From Microbacteriaceae bacterium (lineage in GTDB: Bacteria > Actinomycetota > Actinomycetes > Actinomycetales > Microbacteriaceae): DNA of 18,663 nucleotides. The stretch covers positions 1-18,663 of the forward strand of contig JAAZFP010000150.1 of assembly GCA_012511645.1 (NCBI GenBank), given 5' to 3'. The notes under the pieces are model-generated. The model saw only the letters and a program-made list of their open reading frames with translations, ran no database searches and was not told the DNA's origin. Shown piece after piece: positions 14,661 to 18,663 of the stretch. The translations under genes were made by a program, and so were the position numbers. The first letter of the stretch is position 1; every line of letters starts with the position of its first letter.

Positions 14661-14914
14661 ACGGTGACTCGATCCGCGGTGTTGCTGCTGCCGACCAGGC
14701 GCGAGCCGACCTCTATGACACCCTCGGCCAATTGCGCGATCGCCTCGACTACGCGCAGCGCATCGATGATGCCGTTGACCGCACGAAGCACCGCATCGCT
14801 GCTGAGAAGCGCGAAAACCCTGCGATCTTCGCCGCTGCAGTGGCCGGTGTTGCCGCCGTTGCTGGCGTTGCGGTGTGGGCGATTGCGCGTCGCGTCATGA
14901 AGGCGTTTGACTGA
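14657..14914 (+). CDS. DUF3618 family membrane protein
   Basis: 85 residues. The N-terminal part (ADQARADLYDTLGQLRDRLDYAQRID) has the Arg/Leu spacing of DUF3618 and should form an amphipathic helix. One transmembrane helix follows (about 56-77, Ala/Val/Gly-rich), with the short basic end ARRVMKAFD. The ATG overlaps the Holin-X stop by 4 nt; an upstream in-frame TTG at 14651 is less likely. DUF3618 next to Holin-X is a recurrent actinobacterial arrangement, which suggests one membrane complex. The molecular role is not established. Confidence 0.8.
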   Translation: MNGDSIRGVAAADQARADLYDTLGQLRDRLDYAQRIDDAVDRTKHRIAAEKRENPAIFAAAVAGVAAVAGVAVWAIARRVMKAFD

Positions 14915-14968
14915 TTCGGCGCATCACATTTCGGTTGCGTTTCACCGCAGATGCGTGAGAGTTTTGCG

Positions 14969-14997
14969 TTGACGAAGCTACGAGACGAGAATAGTGA
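14969..14997 (+). promoter_or_regulatory. Possible promoter in the DUF3618-hemD gap
   Basis: TTGACG (14969-14974), a 17-nt spacer, then TAGTGA (14992-14997). The -35 is good and the -10 weak. It could serve hemD with a leader of about 85 nt. A second -10-like TAGGCT lies at 15044-15049. Confidence 0.4.
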
Positions 14998-15003
14998 ACA
15001 TCT

Positions 15004-15016
15004 GGGGCGCTGCCCC
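15004..15016. other. Small GC hairpin before hemD
   Basis: GGGGC-GCT-GCCCC forms a 5-bp stem without a following T-run. It could be a leader hairpin if the upstream promoter is used. Its role is unclear. Confidence 0.3.
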
Positions 15017-15043
15017 TACGCCGCACAATCGCCGCACCTGGCC

Positions 15044-15049
15044 TAGGCT
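15044..15049 (+). promoter_or_regulatory. Candidate -10 box of hemD
   Basis: TAGGCT, identical to the hexamer upstream of the YtxH-like gene, ending 41 nt before the ATG at 15091. No clear -35. Confidence 0.4.
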
Positions 15050-15090
15050 GGCACTATCGCGTGTGATGTGTTCGAGGATGAGTGGAGTGT

Positions 15091-15876
15091 ATGTCGCCTG
15101 AGTCAAAACCCCTCACTGGGTTGCGTGTGCTGGTTCCACGCGGCGGCATCTGGGGCGACCTGGTGGCGACGGCGCTGCGCGAACAGGGCGCGAACACGGT
15201 GATCGCTCCAATGGTCGACTTTGCTCATACCGAAGAAGAGGAGCGTCTCGTAGAGGCGTTGAGGCGCCTCGAGGACGGCTACTACGACTGGATGACCGCA
15301 ACGAGTGCCACGGTCGTTGATGTGCTCGCCCATCACGAAGCGAAGATTCACGAGCGCACGCGAGTTGCCGTCGTCGGCGAGGCGACTGAGCAGGCGTTTA
15401 TCGAGGCTGGCTATCAGGTGAGCCGCACGCCCGACGAAGAGAACAACACGACCGAGGGCCTGCTGCAGGTATGGCCCGAGATCGATGAGGGCACTGTGCT
15501 CAAGGTGCTCACCCTGCGCTCAGACGTCGCGAAGCCGGTGCTGACCTCGGGGCTCATTGATCGCGGTCACGATGTGACCCAGGTGGTTGCGTTTCGCACG
15601 ATCGGCGTGCCAGTATCAGCGCACATTCGCGAAGACGTTGAGTCTGGGCGCATCAACGCGCTGCTCGTCGCCTCAGCTCGCATCGGCCGGGAGGTCGCCG
15701 CGCAGTTTCCCAACCTGCCAGAGAGCACGATCGTGGCGTGCGTCGGGCCGCACACGCACGAAGAAGCAGTCGCTGCGGGTCTAAAACACAGCCCCATGCA
15801 CGCGGACAGTTCTGCAAAGCGTGCGCTGATAGAAACGGTCGAGTCGGCAATCGACCAAAGCGACATGCTTGATTAA
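15091..15876 (+). CDS. hemD: Uroporphyrinogen-III synthase
   Basis: Converts hydroxymethylbilane to uroporphyrinogen III, the branch point of haem and cobalamin synthesis; cytosolic monomer. At 261 residues it has the usual length. Sequence is poorly conserved in this family, but both lobes are recognisable: LRVLVPRGGIWGDLVATALREQG at the start, YDWMTATSATVVDVL, RVAVVGEATEQAFIEAGY, then VLKVLTLRSD, GHDVTQVVAFRTIG, INALLVASARIGREV and IVACVGPHTHEEAVAAGL. The ATG at 15091 has GGAG 3 nt upstream; a GTG at 15082 with GAGG 4 nt upstream would add three residues and cannot be excluded. It is a stand-alone HemD, not fused to a methyltransferase. No other core hem gene is adjacent; the PPOX-like gene lies 1.4 kb upstream. 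Confidence 0.88.
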   Translation: MSPESKPLTGLRVLVPRGGIWGDLVATALREQGANTVIAPMVDFAHTEEEERLVEALRRLEDGYYDWMTATSATVVDVLAHHEAKIHERTRVAVVGEATEQAFIEAGYQVSRTPDEENNTTEGLLQVWPEIDEGTVLKVLTLRSDVAKPVLTSGLIDRGHDVTQVVAFRTIGVPVSAHIREDVESGRINALLVASARIGREVAAQFPNLPESTIVACVGPHTHEEAVAAGLKHSPMHADSSAKRALIETVESAIDQSDMLD

Positions 15877-15953
15877 CGAGCTTTTCTCCCGCCGCATCGG
15901 TAACGATTCGGTGTGATCCTGCGTTGCATGCCCCTGTGGCGTGACGAGACGGG

Positions 15954-15959
15954 CAGACT
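15954..15959 (+). promoter_or_regulatory. -10 box, leaderless start of the PH-like gene
   Basis: CAGACT, then 6 nt (AGAGGT), then ATG at 15966. Same geometry as the other leaderless candidates; the first base departs from TAnnnT, as at 4015-4020. Confidence 0.45.
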
Positions 15960-15965
15960 AGAGGT

Positions 15966-16379
15966 ATGGCTCGCGTTGAAGTCTTTCCGGACCGACTGGT
16001 GGTGAAACTCAGTGCGCCAGAGCGAGCCCTCGCGATGAGACGAACAGACCTCGTGCTCAGCCGCGACGCGATCACCTCAGCGGTCATCACGGACGACCCG
16101 TGGGTCTGGCTGCGCGGAGTGCGCTCACCCGGTGCGCACCTGCCCACAAAGCTCGCGATCGGCACCTGGCGCGGCCTCGGCTCGCGTGACTTCGCGCTGA
16201 TCAAGTCTGGCAGGCCCGCCATCGTGATCGACTTCGACGTGCCTGAGGCTGAGGAGTCGGGGTGGGCTGGCGAGTATGATCGCTTCGCGCGGGTCATTAT
16301 CTCGACGAACCACGCGGCCGAACTGATCCGCGCGCTACGGCTCGAGGGTGAACGCGCGGTGTTCGACACCGGCCTGTAG
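15966..16379 (+). CDS. Conserved actinobacterial hypothetical protein, possibly PH-like
   Basis: 137 residues with no signal peptide or membrane segment. The sequence alternates short beta-strand-like stretches (MARVEVFPDRLVVKLS, ITSAVITDDPWVWLRG, LAIGTWRG, DFALIKSGRPAIVIDF) and ends with a helix (STNHAAELIRALRLEG). Strands capped by one C-terminal helix resemble bacterial PH-like domains, but this is inference from pattern only. I know similar proteins in other actinobacteria only as uncharacterised. The gene has its own leaderless-type promoter and lies 66 nt before the YibE/F gene. No catalytic motif is visible and I assign no function. Confidence 0.7.
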   Translation: MARVEVFPDRLVVKLSAPERALAMRRTDLVLSRDAITSAVITDDPWVWLRGVRSPGAHLPTKLAIGTWRGLGSRDFALIKSGRPAIVIDFDVPEAEESGWAGEYDRFARVIISTNHAAELIRALRLEGERAVFDTGL

Positions 16380-16433
16380 AGAGCGTCACCTCCCTCTCAG
16401 CGCGAGCCTCCGAGAGCGGCGCCAGGCGATCGG

Positions 16434-16439
16434 TATATT
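16434..16439 (+). promoter_or_regulatory. -10 box, leaderless start of the YibE/F gene
   Basis: TATATT, the closest match to TATAAT in the window, then 6 nt (GCGGGT) and the ATG at 16446. No SD is present. Confidence 0.6.
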
Positions 16440-16445
16440 GCGGGT

Positions 16446-17774
16446 ATGGCGAACTCCGACCCCTCACCGCTGTCGCACTCGCACACCCACTCGCACTCCC
16501 ACGCGCTTGGCCAAGCAGGCGAAGCGGTCGAGGTGTCGCGGCTCGTTCGGGTCATTACCTTCTGCGTGCTCGCGGTGGTCGCGGCCGCGACCGTGGTGGG
16601 TTTGGTCGCGCTGTGGCCCGACAGCGCGAAGGTCGCTGAGACGGCAGAGCGAGCAAGTTTTGCGGTGACGGGCGTCACCTATGAGCGCGGCGAAGTCTTG
16701 AGCGTCAGTGAGGAGCGCGCCAATGACGGCACGGGCGAAGGGGCGCAGGATGCGTGCCGACAGGTGAGCGTCGGGCTCAAGAGCGGCGAGGACAGCGGGC
16801 GTCTCGTTGACATCACCATTCGCGGCACACTCGCAAACTCTGGCATTCGCGCCGGTGACCAGGTGGAACTCGTTGGGTTTCCGGTCACTGCGGTGCCCGG
16901 GACCGACGGTGAGGCCCTGACCCGCAGTTACGAGCTCGCCAACACCTACGAGGTGTCGGGCGTGGTGCGCAACCTGCCGCTCGCACTCATTGCCATCGTT
17001 TTTGCGGGGGTGGTGATCGGCGTGGGTCGGCTGCGCGGCTTCTTTGCGTTGGTCGCCCTTGGCGTGGCCGCGTGGGTGCTGCTCGGCTTCGTGTTGCCCG
17101 CGCTCATCACGGGCGGCCCCGCGCTCTTGATCGGCCTCGTCGGGTCAAGCGCGATCATGTTCGTGACGCTCTTCTTTGTGCACGGCGCCAACATGCGCAC
17201 CACTTCCGCGCTGATCGGCACCCTCGCCGGGGTGATCATTATCTCGGCCGTATCGTGGGTGTCGGTGCGCGTGACGCGGCTGAGCGGTCTCGGCGATGAG
17301 GCGTCGGGGCTCTTGTCTGGCATGGTCTCGGAGATTGACTTTCGGGGGTTGCTCACCGCATCCATTCTGATCGCCGGTCTCGGCGTGCTCAACGACGTCA
17401 CGATCACGCAGGCATCGTCGGTGTGGGAGCTGCGCGCAGCAGCCCCGACGATGTCGCGACGCGAAATCTATGCGCGAGCGATGCGCATCGGCCGTGACCA
17501 CATTGCCTCGACCGTCTACACGGTGTTCTTCGCTTACGCGGGTGCGGCGCTCAGCGCGCTGATCCTGCTGTATCTCTACAACAGGCCGGTGCTGTCACTG
17601 CTCACGCAAGAGGACATTGCGATTGAGATTGTGCGCACCCTTGCGGGCAGCATCGGGCTCGTGCTGTCGGTGCCGATCACGACCGCGGTTGCGGCGCTGT
17701 TTGTGCCCGCGACCCCGATGCTGTCACCGTCACGCGGCCGCGATCCACGCAATGAAGGCAATCACCACGAGTGA
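16446..17774 (+). CDS. YibE/F family membrane protein with His-rich N terminus
   Basis: 442-residue polytopic membrane protein of the YibE/F family, whose transport or signalling role is not established. A His-rich cytosolic tail (SHSHTHSHSH, 10-19) precedes the first transmembrane helix (about 34-56). An exported domain (about 57-175) contains one cysteine. It is followed by seven or eight helices (about 176-195, 198-220, 223-240, 250-272, 311-330, 355-378, 395-420). The family signature GLGVLNDVTITQASSVWELR lies around residues 317-336. The tail is charged and ends in NHHE. The start follows TATATT by 6 nt. The last 45 nt overlap, on the opposite strand, the end of the AEC transporter gene. 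The His-rich tail could bind divalent metal, which is inference. Confidence 0.9.
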   Translation: MANSDPSPLSHSHTHSHSHALGQAGEAVEVSRLVRVITFCVLAVVAAATVVGLVALWPDSAKVAETAERASFAVTGVTYERGEVLSVSEERANDGTGEGAQDACRQVSVGLKSGEDSGRLVDITIRGTLANSGIRAGDQVELVGFPVTAVPGTDGEALTRSYELANTYEVSGVVRNLPLALIAIVFAGVVIGVGRLRGFFALVALGVAAWVLLGFVLPALITGGPALLIGLVGSSAIMFVTLFFVHGANMRTTSALIGTLAGVIIISAVSWVSVRVTRLSGLGDEASGLLSGMVSEIDFRGLLTASILIAGLGVLNDVTITQASSVWELRAAAPTMSRREIYARAMRIGRDHIASTVYTVFFAYAGAALSALILLYLYNRPVLSLLTQEDIAIEIVRTLAGSIGLVLSVPITTAVAALFVPATPMLSPSRGRDPRNEGNHHE

Positions 17775-18650
17775 GGCAAAGGTGGTCACCATGATGGTGT
17801 CTCGCACGATGATCTCACCCCGCCGGTAGGTGGCGGCGTAGTTGTAGACGTTCTGCGCGGTGGGCAGGGCCGCGACCGTCACCGCGACAAACGTCTCGTG
17901 GGCGCTCACGCCGAGCGCGAGGCACATCAGCCATGCGATGAGCGGCATGGCGATCAGCTTGATGATGCTTGCGGTGAGCACGGCGCTGCGCCCTGACCCA
18001 GGTTGCAGGGCGCGCTGCCCGTGCAGCGAGATGCCAAAGCTCAAGAGCACCATCGGAATCGCGGCTGCGCCGAGCATCTGAATCGGGTCGAGCGCGATCT
18101 GTGGCAGCTGCCAGCCCGCGAGAGAAAAGACGAGGCCCGCGGCAGACGCCAGAATGATGGGGTTTGTCACCGCCCGGCCGACAGCGGCGAGGGCGCCGCG
18201 TCGGTTGCCGCGGGTTGACTCGAGCACGGTGAGCAGCGTTGGCGCGAACACCAGCAACTGCATGATGAGAATCGGCGCGACGTAAGCGGCGTCGCCCAGA
18301 ATGTAGATCGCGACCGGCAGGCCGAGGTTATTCGCGTTGATGTAGCCGGCGGTGGTGGCGCCGAGGGCGGTCGTCGCGAGATCCCGACGAAACCAGATGC
18401 GCGACGCCAGCACGAAGAGTGCGGCGGCGGCAACCGCTGACACCGAGGTGACGAGCACAACCGGTGAGATGAGCACCGAGGGGTCGCTACTTTGCAAGAC
18501 GTCGAAGAGCAGCGCCGGTGAGGCGACGTAAAACGCGACCACGTTCAGCACCCGTCGCTGCTCACCCTTGACCACACCAAAAAGGCCGATGAGGTAGCCG
18601 ATGCCGATGATGCTGAGGATCAGCGCGAACCCCTGCACGACTCCGAGCAT
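17730..18650 (-). CDS. AEC (auxin efflux carrier) family transporter
   Basis: 306-residue membrane transporter of the AEC family (bacterial relatives of PIN proteins), typically exporting or exchanging small carboxylates such as malate or malonate. It has about ten hydrophobic helices arranged as two similar halves. Family features include FYVASPALLFDVL (about 40-52), the NANNLGLPVA segment (about 104-113) in the first half, IPMVLLSFGISL in the middle and ALPTAQNVYNYAATY near the end. The ATG at 18650 has GGGAGG 4 nt upstream. It is convergent with the YibE/F gene, and its last 14 codons plus stop lie within that gene. The substrate cannot be deduced. No regulator is visible before the window ends, 13 bp upstream of the start. 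Confidence 0.93.
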   Translation of the reverse strand: MLGVVQGFALILSIIGIGYLIGLFGVVKGEQRRVLNVVAFYVASPALLFDVLQSSDPSVLISPVVLVTSVSAVAAAALFVLASRIWFRRDLATTALGATTAGYINANNLGLPVAIYILGDAAYVAPILIMQLLVFAPTLLTVLESTRGNRRGALAAVGRAVTNPIILASAAGLVFSLAGWQLPQIALDPIQMLGAAAIPMVLLSFGISLHGQRALQPGSGRSAVLTASIIKLIAMPLIAWLMCLALGVSAHETFVAVTVAALPTAQNVYNYAATYRRGEIIVRDTIMVTTFASLVVIAFIAWIAAA

Positions 18651-18654
18651 CGCG

Positions 18655-18660
18655 CCTCCC
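18655..18660 (-). promoter_or_regulatory. Ribosome binding site of the AEC transporter
   Basis: GGGAGG on the minus strand, ending 4 nt before the ATG at 18650. It sits in a run of G residues at the window edge. Confidence 0.65.
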
Positions 18661-18663
18661 CCC

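Noticed and set aside
15004..15016. Intrinsic terminator between the DUF3618 gene and hemD
   Set aside because: The stem is only 5 bp and no T-run follows.

Overview
This GC-rich window contains about sixteen protein genes. There is no rRNA, tRNA, CRISPR array or insertion sequence. The gene families suggest a high-GC actinobacterium, most likely Microbacteriaceae: a Holin-X/DUF3618/YtxH envelope cassette, a YibE/F protein, DUF2804, a stand-alone HemD and dimeric GlyRS. Short 5' ends with -10 boxes placed for leaderless transcripts fit this. The family-level placement is inference. The content looks chromosomal rather than mobile.

Left block (1-4008, minus strand). Reading leftwards, an alpha/beta hydrolase (monoglyceride-lipase-like) is coupled to a lipoate-protein ligase in which an accessory domain precedes the catalytic domain. 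After 164 bp comes tryptophan 2,3-dioxygenase (kynA), then a metal-dependent amidohydrolase that runs off the left edge. The last two look like a tryptophan-to-kynurenine unit, with the amidohydrolase as candidate for the deformylation step.

Divergent block (4103-7927, plus strand). A 94-bp intergenic region separates the leftward hydrolase from a D-2-hydroxyacid dehydrogenase. The dehydrogenase is followed 2 nt later by an unusual open frame joining an HSL-type esterase to a DUF2804 domain, and then by a quinone-oxidoreductase-like MDR protein.

Middle block (8005-13716, plus). It holds a membrane-anchored VanY-type D,D-carboxypeptidase, glycyl-tRNA synthetase (glyS), a CPBP-family intramembrane protease with a VTQ-repeat tail, and an overlapping protoporphyrinogen-oxidase-like protein with a degenerate FAD motif.

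Right block (13816-18650). The YtxH/Holin-X/DUF3618 cassette is joined by two 4-nt stop/start overlaps. It is followed by uroporphyrinogen-III synthase (hemD), a small conserved PH-like hypothetical and a YibE/F membrane protein with a His-rich N terminus. The YibE/F gene overlaps the convergent AEC-family transporter by 45 bp at their 3' ends.

No intergenic stretch exceeds 300 bp. The clearest non-coding signal is a set of five -10-like hexamers, each ending exactly 6 nt before a start codon, implying leaderless mRNAs. No complete new defence or mobile system is visible. The best candidates for new biology are the esterase-DUF2804 fusion, which has an 18-bp tandem duplication at its joint, and the TDO-linked amidohydrolase.
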